From: Scatophagus argus
Taxonomy: Eukaryota; Chordata; Actinopteri; Scatophagidae
Assembly: GCF_020382885.2 (NCBI RefSeq)
Contig: NC_058512.1
Span: 5,916,802 to 5,980,801 of the forward strand
DNA: 64,000 bases
Reading direction: 5' to 3'
The notes beneath the pieces were generated by a model that worked only from the letters and a program-made list of their open reading frames with translations, ran no database searches and had not been told where the DNA came from. The position numbers and the translations under genes are program-made. This document shows positions 22,701 to 37,700 of this stretch, piece after piece. Each line of letters begins with the position of its first letter. Positions within the stretch are counted from its first letter, which is position 1.

Positions 22701-25700
22701 AGCTCTTCAGTTGTTATGCCATCTAACTCTCAGATGTAAATAAGCGTGTTTCACCCCTTTAAATGGAAATTGCTGTTGAGACCAAGTTTGATACAATCAC
22801 TGTTTGATAACTCTAATGCACCTACAACACAGGCTGAAACATTCTGTAGGTGTTAGGGACGAATTTGTACCATAATCATTCGGTCCCCGGGCCTGAGCCT
22901 TCCATCTCCCTTGGCTGGATCCTGGACGATGTCATGGATGTAACATCCGTGGTCGTTACCTTTGGTGAGGGTGAAGCCCAGGCTGCCTTTTTCTGACTTC
23001 ACCAAGGAGACTTTAAGCTCAACTTCCTATAAAACAGAGATGAATCTCTTTCAGAGGAATCATTCTGGTCTGAAAAAATCCTTCAAAATTTGGATCCGCA
23101 TTTTGATGGAAACCCTTCACACATTTAAGATATTTTTAGATCTCTAGCGTTCTGTCTTTAAAGCTTCCCCTCCTCTGTTCTTACCGGAGCAAATTCCTCA
23201 ATGTCATGTCCATTGCCGGGCACGGTGAGGTTTATGGGCAGAGGAAGTGGAGGAGGCAGGGGATCTGGACTTGGGGCAGCGGGAGATGACACCATAGGCA
23301 GGGAGGGCGACTCCAGATCAGCTGTCACAGGGGATGAAGGACACCTGTCCAAATAACATCAAGATAAAATTAAGAGAAATCAGGGAATATGATTAATCCA
23401 GATGATATGACTGTTGTTTTAACATCGATCGGATACCTCTTGCTGAGGTCTGATCTTGTCATTGACAAGCTTGGGGAGTAGAAGGCTGAGTGGATGGTGT
23501 CATCCAGCTGACCAGTGCTGTCGTAGTGTCCCAGTCCCAGGTTGCTGCTGGGGATGTGGTAGACACTCCGCTCCCAAGTTTGCCTGCCGTGCTCCGCAGC
23601 GCTCGGGCTGAAGGCTTCTTCCACCTCCTCATCTCCATCAGTGCTGTCGCTGTAGCTGTTGTGTCGGCCTGGCGTTTTGAACCGCAGCCTCTCCAGGGCC
23701 TCCTCCACAGTACCCTGACTGCTCTTGCTTTGTGTACCCAGAGGAGAGGTTGTCCTGCCCAAGCTCAGGTTGGACTCTGCCTGGGTCGCCAGCTCCTTTC
23801 GAGGTGATGACATAGGTGTCTAGGAAGAAATGCAATTACCAACAATTAGTTTTGCTCGTCCACACGGCAGTTAGGGACAGAAAAGTGTTATTCACTGACT
23901 CACCAAAGCTGAAGTGTCCATTTCAGGAAGAACCCCATGTTTAGGTCTACAGAGGAGCAAAGTCACCTCCTGTCCTGTTCCTCGCAAAGCTGATATCACC
24001 TCCTAAGGGAATGAATGGACACAGAGACACAGTTCAAACTAGGTTACACCTCCAACTTGCTTTCCAGCCGGTAGCGGAGCTGGGAGAAACAGCGTACTTA
24101 CATGTTGTGAAAGACCTTTGAGGGGGGTTTGATTGACCCGCATGATGACATCACCAACGTTGATGCGGCCGCTCTCTGCAGCTGGCTGGCCGGGAAACAG
24201 CTTTTTAACCCGCACCATGCTGGAGCCATGAGGCTCATCGGGGATGTTCTCCTCTCGACTGAAACTGAAGCCCAGCCCTGATGTGTTCTTCAGCAGGCAC
24301 ACCTCAAACACATTATCTGTGAGGACATGCAGAAAGACATGCAGGTACAGTGACCTGGACACTCTTCATTTGCTAGATGCATGTTAAACTGGCCATCTGT
24401 CTATCCTGTTGGCCAAAACTTTCGACCCTGCACAGAATACGAAGGTATACACAGTGGATGGAAGGATGAATGGAAGGACAGACAAGTTCATCAAATGGAT
24501 CAAATAGTCTTCAAAATTACAGTCTTGAAAAACAATATAATGGTCTTCTACATCTAAACCAGGTACTGAGCTCTAAATAGGCAGCAATGTGCCGATAACG
24601 GCTTGTACACACACTGTCATTTTCTTTCAAATGAGATTAGCAACAGTAAGTTGCTTTATCAAGAGAGCACAGAGTGTCTCAGTGCAACCCTTTGAAACGC
24701 ATACAAACTTAATGATCAGTGTTTTCCTGCTTACTTTCATTACCTTCCTTGTAGACTGTAAACATTTACACAGGACTGGACAAGCAAAATACAAATACAC
24801 ACACACACCTGGTGTAGCAAAGCTGTACTCTGGTTTCTCTTTGACCTCAAGTGGCTGCTCTTTGTTCTTGGCCTGGTGTTGGTTGCTGCCAGAACATCGC
24901 GGAGTGATTTGAGGTGTGACGGGAGCGTGGACACTGTCTGCGGGTGGGTGACCCTTCTCCAACAACAAGTGCACCATCTGAGGGAGATTCACTTTGCATT
25001 AGTGGCCAGTATGGCAGCAACTGAACAGCTTGTCAGAGAGGTGCTCGCAGTGAATGTCTTCGCTCACCTGCCCAGTGTCTCTGAGAACCTCGACTGCCTG
25101 CTGATGAGTGGCTCCCTCCAGACTTTTTCCATTGACGGCAACCACACGATCCCCTGAGCATGCGACAGACATAGTGGTTTAGATACACTCTAAAGTCCAA
25201 TAATTGTAATTCAGTTTATAACGAAGTCTCTCTGTATCCTCACTGCTTAGGCTGTTACCTTTCCGTATCCTCCCATCAAGCTCAGCAGCGCCTTTTGGTA
25301 TGATGGCTTTGACGTAGATGCCTCCATGCCGAACAGTTGTGTTGACTCCCCCCTAAGAAATGCACACATCTTTCAGTCTAATCAGCCAGAGAAGAAAATA
25401 GTTCATAATGTATTTTCTACGAGGGTTGATGGCAGGGATGGGTGTTTTGCTTTGTTTCTTTTTTCCTTATTTCCAATGTAATAGTTAAATGATAAATGCT
25501 TTGCCTTTACCGTAGCTTCAGAAATAAAACTTTGTTGCATTTTATATGTTTATTGTTATTTTGAAAGATCACAGAAGAAATATTTGAATGCAAAACATTC
25601 AAAACCAAAGTTTGCCTGAAGTTCATTCTGTAGTTTGTTGTCGTTGTTTGTGGACCATAGGTCACACAATGATTGGCTCGGATTGAGTAGTGTGTTGCCA

Positions 25701-28700
25701 TTTGTTTAAAAAACTGATTGGAAAAACGACTGACTTAATGACTGCACTTAACTGAAAGAGGCAGAAGTGTATTTATATTTTCAGCAGTGACTTTTCTTTC
25801 CCTTTTTCCATTATTCCCTGCCTGCATGGTGGTCAAGCTCGTATCATTCACGCTAAACAGAAGTGACTTAATATCTAAAAACTTGGCTAAATTTTAAAGA
25901 GAGGTTTTAAATTCTTCATTATTCAACACGTTCAAACTAAAATAACTTAATGTCGTCAATTTTTTTTTTTTTTTCAAATGTCACAATCAGCAAAGCACAG
26001 CCTCAGCGTCCTTATGACTTTATTGACAACCAACACAGTTCCGTCAGTTGTGTAAATTATGCTTTGGTTGGATTTTCAAATTACATAGACAAAGCATTTA
26101 TCATACCACAATTATGAATTAGCTGAAACTGAAACAACTGTTCATTGTTATGTTAATGACAAATTTACTGAGATGTTAGGTCAAAATAAGTTATTATCAG
26201 TTATTATTCTGAATATAAATATTTGAGAGGATTCCTGTTCTGGAAACATACAGTCAAGTGATTTGTTATTGTGGTATAAATAAATCCACGCTAATCATAA
26301 ATTATACTAGTGGCACTCCAGTCAGCCGCTAGCATGTAGGAAACCAAAAAACTCAGTAATAAGTCCTGTTTGAACTGTTTGTACTGTGAAGGCACTAAGG
26401 ATACTGTGTGGCTTTTAAAAACAAAAACCAAAAAAACATTATTGACTGATTATTGATTAAACAAAAGGGAGAGCATGCAAGACCAACTGGGTGCACAATG
26501 TTTCCACAAGAACTTGCAGACCAGACAACATTCAGTGTTAAGAAAGCAAACCAAACCCAAGCCAACGCATAAACCCAGACGGACAACAGTGACAAGATGA
26601 AGGTGAAAGGGGGCAAAACAAAGAGAGGGTGAAAACCTTGCCGAACAGTACCGTGACACTTATGCCCAGGCTGCTGTCAATTTTGGACAGCTCAACGTCA
26701 AATAGTTCTCCTGGATGGAGACTATTGACTCCTGGGACATTACCATTTAAATTTTCCATGATGTATTCCTGCAAATAGAGAACAAGGTATTAAGTTGAAT
26801 TATCACAAGCTCAAACATGCAGAAAGAGAAAAAGGGATGAAGGGAGATTGAGGAAGCTCAAGTAAGTAATGCGGAGGGAAAAATTAGCAGATATAACATT
26901 CAAAGGAGGACATGCAGTGTAACAAAAACTGACTTGCATTGACATTGAAAATGCAATGATAAGCAAAGGTTATAAACAACAGGCAGTTAGTTGTGTCAGG
27001 CATCTGAAGGGAAATATAAGAACCAATCTTATCTGGCTTTATATGCAGAAAATTTGTATTTGCTCCACCAGGATATAAAACCTTGTGTGAGTTTTTAATT
27101 CATAGACCTTCTGAGTAGACAACCACTAGGTAGGATGATGTATAAAAGCAAAGAATCCATTTTTCACGAATGACTTCATAAATACAACGGCCACACCTTT
27201 TTGACCTTGAGTTTCTCCTGACCGCTGGAATACGTCTCCTCGTCCATGTCTGAATCCCCCCTGTCAGAATGCTCGGCAACTTTTGGTGCTTCTGGCACTT
27301 TAGCTTTCCTGGTTTTGGGTGGCAGAGCGGGAGGCATAGGCTCCAAACCCATGTTGGGCTCTGGTCTGTGATGTTGAGCAGCCGTAGAAACAGCCATAGC
27401 TCTTTCCAGGCACTGCTGAACTCCATTAGCAGGAGGGTGGCTGACTTTAGCAACGGCATTCCTGGAGTCCTGAGAGCTGAGGCTAGTGTGCTGGTGGACT
27501 GGGGAGGAGGTGGGGCTTCCTGTTCCCACCTGCTCCTCTGATGAGGTATCAAAGTCTATTTCTTGTCTCGGGCTGGAGTCAAGTGCCTTCAATGCAGACT
27601 TTGCTTGTAAGGGAACATAACCTGAAGATTCTGTCAAAACAAGGAAGAAGATCACTGATGTTAGTCTGCAAGTTCAGAAAAGAACAGACAATACTGATAT
27701 TACATTCTAAACATTAATTTCACACGAATCAACAACAATCGTACCCTTGCTTTTACCTTTGTAGAGCCTCTCTTTGGGCTGTGACACCATCAGGGAAACA
27801 TCATCAGGAGCATTCTGGAGGATATCTACTGCAGCGGCATGAGGGAGCCCTTGCAGGTTCACATCATTCACGGAGATCAGCCGGTCACCTGCATCAATAT
27901 TACAAGCTGTTACACACATGGAAGACAACCAGGCGTGGCAAGGCAGAGGAATAATAACTATTATCACAACAGACAGGAGGAAACATCATAATCCACCCAA
28001 ACAGGAGGAGAGCATCTTGCAAAAGACCGGCCTACCAGGTTTGAGGAAGCCGTTGACATCAGCAGGACCCCCAGGGGTGATGGAGCTAATGATGGTGCCA
28101 AGGTCCATACGACTGGAGTTCTCCCCTCCCACAACCTGGAACCCTAGAGAACACACGCAAGCACCAATCGGATAAAACACTTTAATACATAACATCCGGA
28201 GAACTCCTTAAATGCCATTTATAATACCTGTCGACACTGAGAGGCGGGAGCAGAGAAACTGCAAAACTGAGTTGTAATTTTAGGTAAAAATGCATATGTA
28301 CACCCTTACCCAGGCCATATTTCACATCTTTCTTCAGGTTTACAGTTGTGATTTCTCTTTCTGGAGACGGTATGGCACTGAGCTTTTTCTTCAATGAGTC
28401 TGTGCAGTACAAGGACACATGACATTGATGGTTTTATTTACTGAAATATACTGAAGACACATAGCTCTGTTATTTCTGACTGATGTATATCATAGGGCCG
28501 TTTTGGCAAATGAATTTCACAGGGGATGTACAACTAGGTCACTTGGAGAGCATTAGTATATCTACACTGTAAGTATTAATCATCCCAGGCAGGCATACAG
28601 TGTTGCTGAGGGGCCCCTAGTTTAGTACTGTTGGCTAATGAGCCTGAAAAGACGTGTTAAGCTAGGATGAAAGGGAAGGTCATGAGTTCAGTGCCAAGCA

Positions 28701-31700
28701 TGAAGCTATTAAATGGTGGGACCGGGGCCAGTTCCACAGGCAGGCCGCACCGAGAGGGCACAGGCTCAAATCTGTTATATAATTCTGATTTAGGCACACA
28801 GATTTTTTTTTTTTTTTTTTTGGTTTGTGTATCCGTACTGGGCTGTGCCACGGTCAGCATATGGTTCAACAGATTGAACAGGAGGATTAAGAATGTTACA
28901 AAATGGGTGATGGTGAAAAGCAGTCAGATATTTCCTGCATATTGACATTATACTGTGTACAAAGCAAGAAAGGCTGGTGTTGACGTATCTGGGGGAAAAT
29001 GCATGATAGAAATGTCAATGCATACCATTAACAGAGGCTGGAGTTGAAGGCGGTCCAGAAGAACTGTGCATACTGACACCTGGCAACAGAACACAAGGCA
29101 TTTGTAAATTATAAAGAACAATGACCTCTTGTCGGTATCTGATAATTTATGCGCAGTAACGTGAGAAAACGTTTGTCGTCAGTTAATAATGAACACATGC
29201 AGAAGCCCCACACATAATCAGAACATTTCATGTGAATACCAGCAAGTGAAATAAACAAAATAAACTTATCCAGTTTATCAGCACAAAAAAATGGATTTCT
29301 GTCAAATTGAAGACTAAAAATGAGTTGATTCAAATCTATTGTAAAAGCATTGTTCTGTGCTGGAACAGGCAAACTATGAAAACAGAAAGAAAAACCAATC
29401 TAATTTAATCTATATCCTACATTAAAAAAGATACAAACAAGTCAGCCAGTTCACACAAACAATTTTAAAAACAGATGAAATACATTAAATATTCTGCTGA
29501 ACCATTAGAGACTCTCTAGATTTTGCACGAGCACAGACTTTCCACTGGAGCAGAGAGCAGCATGATCCTTCACAGGTCAGCATCCTTACCTACTACATAT
29601 GCTTGGCCAGCATCCTCTATGGAAGAAGAGTCCGATTCCTTTTTGGACCTGCTGAGATTCCAGGCTGGGCTGCTGTGGGTCACTGCGCCAAATGATCTGG
29701 GAAGGAGAAGGGGAGAAGATTTAGCTCGAGGGGGCAACTTTCTTACGTGACCATGGCTGAGAATGAACAGGAGTCTAAATGTGAAAAAGGCGATCTTATA
29801 TGTAAATGTTTTGGGTTGGTATTTGACGACCTGGTGAACTCAACAATTGATTATCTTTCTCCAGAACTGCTCACCCCACCTTTAGTCCTCCGTGTTATTC
29901 ACACATTTACATGGTGTTGTTTTTTTTAATAGAATAGAATCCATGTCATGTCTTCTGTATAGCTGACAGGAGGGGGAGCAACTGGTACAAAAAAGATTTG
30001 TTACAAATTAAAATAAGAACACAAAAACACCAACACAGACGCACACACGCATACACACACAACCCCAGAGGGTTAATTAGAGGCTGGTGGTAGAACTCTG
30101 TGTCTCTGTGGTGTTGGGCAGAGCTATAGTCCCACCAACAAGTCCTCCCTTAGTAACCTTAGTGGGTCCTGAAGTGAGCTCGGAGACTGACACTGAAGAC
30201 TCCACAGAGGACTGGCCAACTAATAAACACAAGATGCCACTTCCTTAGCTGAGCTTGAAATAAGACATTAAAAGGACTAATTAAAGGAGTAGGACCGCAA
30301 AAAGCATTCTAGTTCCTGTTTAGTTTCATGGATGATAAAGTAATGAGTGGAATAAATCTTCCTTTGGTTTAGCATTTCAGTGCTTTCAACTCACTTGTCC
30401 TGTTGGTGTGAGAGAGAGTCTGTGTCTGAATTGGTTTGCTGGTGTTGCTGGAAGTTTGAGGCCACTTGGTTGGATGAAGTCTGACTCAGTCTGCTGTGCA
30501 ACTGGCCGCTATACGACTCCACCACTCGATGCTCTGGAGATTCTGGCATCTGTCCAAGGTTGTGGTGGGAGCGGCTCATTATCCGCGGATTGGAAAGAAC
30601 CGTGGATGCCACTGGATTGAAACCAGGAAAGTGAAGATCATCTTGGACCAATATTGGGCCAGACGGTGCCCTGTTGAGGGCCATCTCAGAGTAGGAGATC
30701 CTCTTCAGGTGGTCTGAGATGGAGCGCGTCGATAAGCTGGGGGCTAGGCTGCTCGAGCTCACTGTGTCCCCACCCCGAGGGTTGAGGGAATGCTGCAAAT
30801 TGCTCAAGGGGGAGTTCTCTGATTACCAGAGAGAACAGACAAAACAGAAAATGACTGGACAGTTAACAAGAGAATTATGACATTTTTGCTAATAAAATTA
30901 AGACAAAATTGGGAAACCTACAAAGCAGGGAAATTCAGAAGAGCTAAAGAACTGATCTGTCTCGGTAGCCCTCAGCATTATGTCTGAAGTAATTTTTGTC
31001 TAGACAGCAGGTACTGTCCTCTGCACCATTTTTTCTACGTTCATCACCATTGCTAACTGTCTGGCCAGTCTTTTGGCAGTCACCACCTCGCTGTGACTTT
31101 ATGTCAGTGTGGGGTGTGATGTAGACAGTGTTGCTCTGTTGTTAAGCCAACAGAAACAAATCAAACCAAGCAGGGAACCGTGAAAAATCAACACTTTTAG
31201 TTTGTTGACACACATTTGATTGATGTGTAACATAACTGGAAAAGTTGTGGAGAAATTAAATTTGTACACAGACGCTTAGACAATGGACGAGATGACTGAC
31301 AGTGAATTACAGAAGATTATATGATATGTTTTGAAAGCAATGGAGTGCATTCAGGTGTAATATATAGTTAAAAATACTATTTTTGGCAAATGAGAAATAT
31401 GTCATTCCAAAAAAGTGAAAATTAAATAGAGGGAAATGACTGGGCATAAGGCTGGAAAAACTTTACTTAACCTTCCTCTCAGAGAAAATGTATGCAACTT
31501 CTCCTTGGCCAAACAGGGAGAGCCTGAGGCCATTTCATGTCCCCACCCCCCAACCCCACTTATACACACACAGATCCTCCTACCTAGGTCTTGAAGCTCC
31601 TGGTTGTTTTGGCGGGCCTTCATCTGCAGGTGGAACTTGTGTTGATCGGAGCAGAGCTGTAGCAGATACTGACAGGTCTTGTTGCTGTCTGTCTGAAACA

Positions 31701-34700
31701 GGTGCTTAATCCCATCTGATGTGTTCTGAAGGCAAATCTTCTTTTTCTTCAGGGTGACAAGTTAAATATTTATGTGAAAGTGAGGACCAACAGGGCTAAG
31801 ATGGAGTGAATACACTGCAATCATTATATCAATTTCTGATAATGATAAAAGGTACAAGCACATACTGTAAAGGAAATCTTTTTTGTCTCCCTCCAGGGGA
31901 ACCTTAGCACTGGGGTACGATTTCCGTTAAGGACCTCGAAGATGAGCACCCCCTTGCTATAGACTCCGAGCATGATACCAGTCTGGGACCTCTTCTCTGG
32001 AAGCACCCGATGGAAATGAACACCATACTCTGTCAGCCTCTGGCTCACCTTCAAGACATTCGAAGCAGGGAGTGTTAAATTCTCCAAAATACACATGAAT
32101 GTGTTTTGACACAGATTAAACTGAGTACTGAAACCCTTCCCACAAAGATGAGGTCATTCATCGGGTCAGTGATCCAGTGAGCGCTGTTAAAGTGATTTTT
32201 ATCTGATTTAATGCAAAATGGTATTACAGTAAAATCTGGTTTAATGATACGAAGAAAATAGAGCTTCTATACTTGACCATGAACTGCGAAATATTACAAA
32301 GGACTTTTGGTGACTCTGGGTCTTTGGGTGCTGTCAAATATTAAGTAAAATTTATTGCATTTTCTTCCATAGTAAATTCTTTGGCACTTCCCTTCCTGGA
32401 ACACTTGACATTTTGTGCAAACAAGATGTCCATCATGTTTGTCAGAAAATAAATACTTCATCTACAAATCAGTCCTAGACAAATGCCAAGTGTGCTGTTT
32501 GAAATTATGATTCCTATATGCCCTGGTGTTGCTGACCGTGAGAAACTGAAACTCTGCTTCAGAGTCAGATGCTCCATAGTAGTTGCAGTGAAGTTTCGGC
32601 AGCTCCTCCTTGATGTTCGTATGGTTCACCTTATCCAGGACCGACACCGGCAGATAGTGCTCCAGCCTGAAATAAGTCTTCCCGTGGAGCTGCGGCACAG
32701 ACATTAATAGCATTTTTCAGATCAATTTGACACTTCGTTAAGTTTAATTTAATGAGGCCAATATTAGACTTTATTAAGTTTTACAGGAGAGGTCTTCACC
32801 TCACTTTCTGCTTAAAATATTTATATTCAACAAGAATTTCTTAAATCTAGAAAGTATTACAAAGTCTGATTACACAAAATAAACAAAAAAAAAGAAATAA
32901 AAAGGAAATGCATCAGAAAGGCAGGTATGACGCTAAAATGGAACAAAATGCAAAATTCTAAGTTCAGTCTTGTTAGCTGACTGATAAGACACGGTTGCAT
33001 TAAAGAGATTCAGTACCTCCGGTTGGTAGTCGCCGAACTCAGCCTGCAGGGCCAGAGAAGCAAGAATCACGGCATTTTCTGTGTCACAGCGCACCCTCTC
33101 CTCCAAGATGTCCTTCCTCAGCTGTAGGTAGTACTGATGTTTGGTCATAGCATGCCTGTAATATGCAGAGAAATGTGCACATTTGTATTGTTTATTTAAA
33201 GGGGACGTGCCAAAAACAGGTTCTCATCTACAACAGTATACGCTTACTGTATGAGGTTGATGTCATCAAGGAAGAATTTGATGCGTAAGAAAAGATTGAA
33301 AGGAACATCAGATTTCTTCTTCTTAGGATCCTCCTTCCATCCCTCTGGGGCCACTTTGGACAGTTTGGCATCAGGATCAACGAAGAAAAACTCATCATCT
33401 GTGTGTATGATTTTTAAGGGGGGGAAGAGAGTTGGGAGGTGGGTGAGATGGATAAGAGAGGGAGAAGGAAGTCATCAGTAATCATCAGTTAGCCTGCAGC
33501 AACGTGTCTTTTGCATCTTTAATGAGACATCACGTGTGGAAAATGAATTTACATGAAAATTCCATTAACCTCTGCACTAAAGGCTAACCTCCTCTCATCT
33601 AATATGCTTGACTTGATCTTGCAGTTTTATACTTTGCATGTAAGAAGGGGAAATATTCCCATAAGTGCATCTAACACTCATACGCACATACACGCCTCAA
33701 ACCACAGACAGGCAACAGCAACAAACAGTACCTTTGAGGTATGCAAGGCCGAAGAGGTGGTGCTCCACAAGCCCTATGTGGGCAACCACCATATCCAGAA
33801 CGTCTTTACACACCGCCTTGATGTCACAGCTCAGCTCCAGCTTTTGGCCATTCAGCAGCACGACGCCAACCTTCCTCTGCACTTCCTCCACCTTACCACG
33901 TTTCTTGTGGGCAGAGACATAAAACAAGGATGGAGAAATGGATTGCAAATGGAAACTAAAACAGCCTGTGACAACATCATGGCATAAGCTTACATCCTCA
34001 CCATTATTGAAGAAGGAACAGCTAAAGCAACGCAAGGCTCGCTGGCCATCTTCACAAACTCGGGCCCATGGAAGTTCTGCCATCAGGGTAAAGACAAAAA
34101 TAATCAGAGAGAGAACTTTTATTTTACCAAAATGTAAAAGGGTCTTTTTCTGGGCTTCCTTTTCCATACATTAACATATATGGAAATATTATGCCAACTG
34201 ACTGTGTTAATAATATAAGCACATGTTGTGAGTCATGATATACAATACAAATACAGTACAGAACATCTGTGATACAAAAACATGGCCAGCTCTGAAAAAC
34301 ATTTCAAACACTTCTTTTCTACACTACAGAGTCACACCTGTTTCAGTGGTTACTCTGATCATGAGATTTCAATGACAACAGCCCATGTGATGCCTTGTCA
34401 GTGTTGCACACACACTTCCTTGTTTGTTTTGTACTGTAAGTCACACCAGAGGTGGAAGAGCAAGATTCCTTCACTTCAGCTCAAAGCATTTTGTTTTACA
34501 GACAGGAAACCCCCACCCTTTTTAAAGTATATCAGTAAGTATCAGTTGTAACCATAATTAACCTAATAGGAATATAATTGACAAACAGTATTTGAGGTTT
34601 ACTGCCAACATCAACAAAGTTGTTGCTATGCTTTCTACTTGTGTTAACACATTTCCATAATTTGTGATAGTGGGTGGGACAAATCCACCCATCCACAAAA

Positions 34701-37700
34701 AAAAAATCCCACATATATGTAATTACCAGAGAGAGGCTGACATGAATAATATTTTCCAGTCAGCAATTTTTTTTATTTACAGAAAAAGCAGTGAGCACAG
34801 CATCAACAAACTATGTGCCAATGAGCTAATGCGGGTTAAAATTACACATCTATCATCAAATATTGCAATATAAACAATGAGACCTTGGGGGAGGGATTTC
34901 CCATCACCAGGAGTGTGTTGAAATGATGTCTTTCTGGAGCTGGCTGTGTGTGTTTATCTACAGCTCTATAGCGATAAAAGAAGTTTTGTACCTAAAACAA
35001 AATTAATGTTCGTAAAAGGAAAACAAAATCCAAAATAGCTGAAATGATTCTCAGAGCTAATATGATCATAAACATGGATTATCATATAAAGATTATCTTT
35101 GAGTCTGCAGAGCAAAAACCTTGGGTTTGCGAAGGGATACAGAAGACGTGTAGAGGGGGTCTTGAAGTTCGAGCATGGAAGTGCGAGATGGGGCCAAGGG
35201 GTCATCTGTGGAGTAGAGGTTGGCCCTGGACAGCCTGCTGGCCAGGTGGGCCTGGAGCCGCTGCACCTCCTCCTCCTGCTTCTGGAGGAGCAGCTCTGCT
35301 CCAACCAGACCTTCATCAGCCGCCCCCTCATATTGCCTACAGGAAAAAGAAGGGGGCTGCTATCAGTCTGATACTGTTGAAAAGCTGAATGGAAAAAAAC
35401 GTTGTCGCAACGTGTGATGCCTTGTGAGATTTGTTTTTTATTTATGGACTTCATTTAATGAAAGAACTGCTTAAAAGCAGAAACATGAGGGAATATGTCA
35501 GACGCAACATAAGACAGCTGACATAATACCAGCTGATATCTTTTAGTATCAAGGGAAAACGAACACTCTGTGCAGTGGCACAACTTGTTAGCAGGCACAG
35601 CAACAGCAGGCAGTTCTCTGAAATGTCAGAGATTAGAGAGACAGATTGCTGAATGTGGTTGTCACACTGGATGACCTCACTTGTGAAGCATGGGGCTGAC
35701 CCTGCAGTGCCACACCAGCTGTGTGTGGCCCAGAGGACCAAACAGAGGGGCTTTATTGATGGTTTCCTTGTTCTGTGGAAGGCTTGTACTGTAGGCACCA
35801 ATCCCTCAAAGCAAAGGAGCAGACGCATTTCTGTCTAGATATACACACTCCTTTGCAATGGGGAAGGTGCGATTAAAAACTCCCAGAAGTCCTGAGTTCA
35901 GTGATTCAACAATTTGTAGATTAAAACTGGCATGGAAATATGTTTATTCTGTGCCTCTGGAGTGGTGGAATGAAGATGAAGATTGAGGATGAGAGTTGCT
36001 GTAGGTTGGCTGCTTAGGGGAGAAAACAACACGGGTACCTGAGTCTCTGTGTGTTGTGACTCGTCAGCGACAGGGCATCGTGTTCAGAGGAAAGTGCCAC
36101 CTGCGATCCAAATCTCCTCACCTCACCGGGTTTCTTAGCTGGAAGAGACGTGGGAGTATTAGCTGCACAAAGACACACAAAGGAGTGAATTTTGTTTTCA
36201 AATTTACACAATCAAATCTTACTCGCCCCTCCAGGCACCCACACTGTGGTGCAAATGTGCTTGCATGAACATGTGCTGAAGGAGGTGGAGTAGTTACTGA
36301 ATACTCAAATCAGGTCAAACCAGCACCACAAATGGGATTTTTGTCGAGTTCAAATTGCATACAAAAGATCACCACTGCATTAAAGCAACAGTGGTGTTAG
36401 ACAGTGCTAAAATATACAGAGTCAAGTACTGCTCCATTTAGTACATTAAGAGGCTTTCCAGTTGTACATTTCAGTTGAAGGTGATTTATACAGCCTTTCT
36501 TTTTGGAACTTGTTTAATATATTTTAGCCATTCCCAAATGAAACTGGCACTGACTTCACGAGTATGTCTAAACTCTTCACAGCTGTCTGAGCTCAAAATC
36601 AAACTTTCATGGAACGGTACAACCTGTGAATGCAGCATTAAATGGAGTGTGGATGTTGGGTCATCTTGAAAAAAAAATTGCTTTATGATCTTTGCTTGCT
36701 TGGTCTCTCACTGCACTGACAGGTCTGAGTAAATTCATCTTAATTAGCACATCTGAAACCATAGTGTATGCATTAGCCTAAAAGTAGTACAGTTATTTAT
36801 ATATTCTGACATATATAAATGTGTGCATATTTAAATATCTTAAGCCTGAATGAGTGTGAGTTGTTGTTATGTTTATACTTTATCTAAAAATCTGTACCTG
36901 ACTGTCATGGACCAAATGAATCCACATTCATCACTCTCACAACACAGGTTTAAGTTATTTCTATGGCTTGATTTTGCGAGATAGTGTGGATTGCATGAGG
37001 TATCAGAAAGCTCTTTCTGATGGTTAACTAAAGCTGTCATATCGCTCTTTCCAAAGCCACCAAACTCCATTGACAGCAACACCTTGCAGAATGTGTGAGT
37101 TTCTGGTCTCCTGTTGCTCCAATACTCTCCCACAAGTACCTCATACAACTACACATCAAAAAACCTGGCAGAAGCTGAGAAAGCAGTTACCTGGAAACAA
37201 CAAACGACTTTTCCAGCACTTCCCAAACTTGAGAGCTGTGCACCTTGCCATTTTCAGCCTACACAGAACCTCACAGCCTGTGAGGTTCTGGTGATATGAC
37301 AATAGGGAATCTGGCTTTGAGCAGCTCAGGCCACAAGCAGTGGTCGGTGGAGACAAAGACTAAATGATATAACAGTCATTTCTAATCCCAGGCTTTGTGG
37401 TCCAGACTACTGCTGGTTTTCTTTAAAATGATTCATTCACTGTTCCAGGTGTAAATCAGCCCCCGATTAGATGGCTAAAGTGAAGACCAGCAGGGCTCTT
37501 GAAACTCAGGAACGAACCTGAGAACCACAAAGTCCCAGTGTGGCAGATTATTTTAGCCTACTTTGGTAACTTATTCTTACTTCTGCTGCATGCATATAAC
37601 CAAGGTGAGCTATATGTTTGCACCACCCCACCTGTTGTTAACAGACAGACACGCACACAAAACACCTGTCGTAATTTACCATATACGTCTCCATGAAGAA

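Noticed and set aside
28600..28830. Possible tRNA-derived SINE ending in the T19 run
   Set aside because: No convincing A and B boxes or conserved core was found; only the homopolymer is reported.
29026..29072. Alternative acceptor CAG|TATGCACAG for PTPN13 exon 19
   Set aside because: It breaks the reading frame with exons 18 and 20; the acceptor CCAG|GTGTCAG at 29080/29079 keeps phase 1 on both sides.
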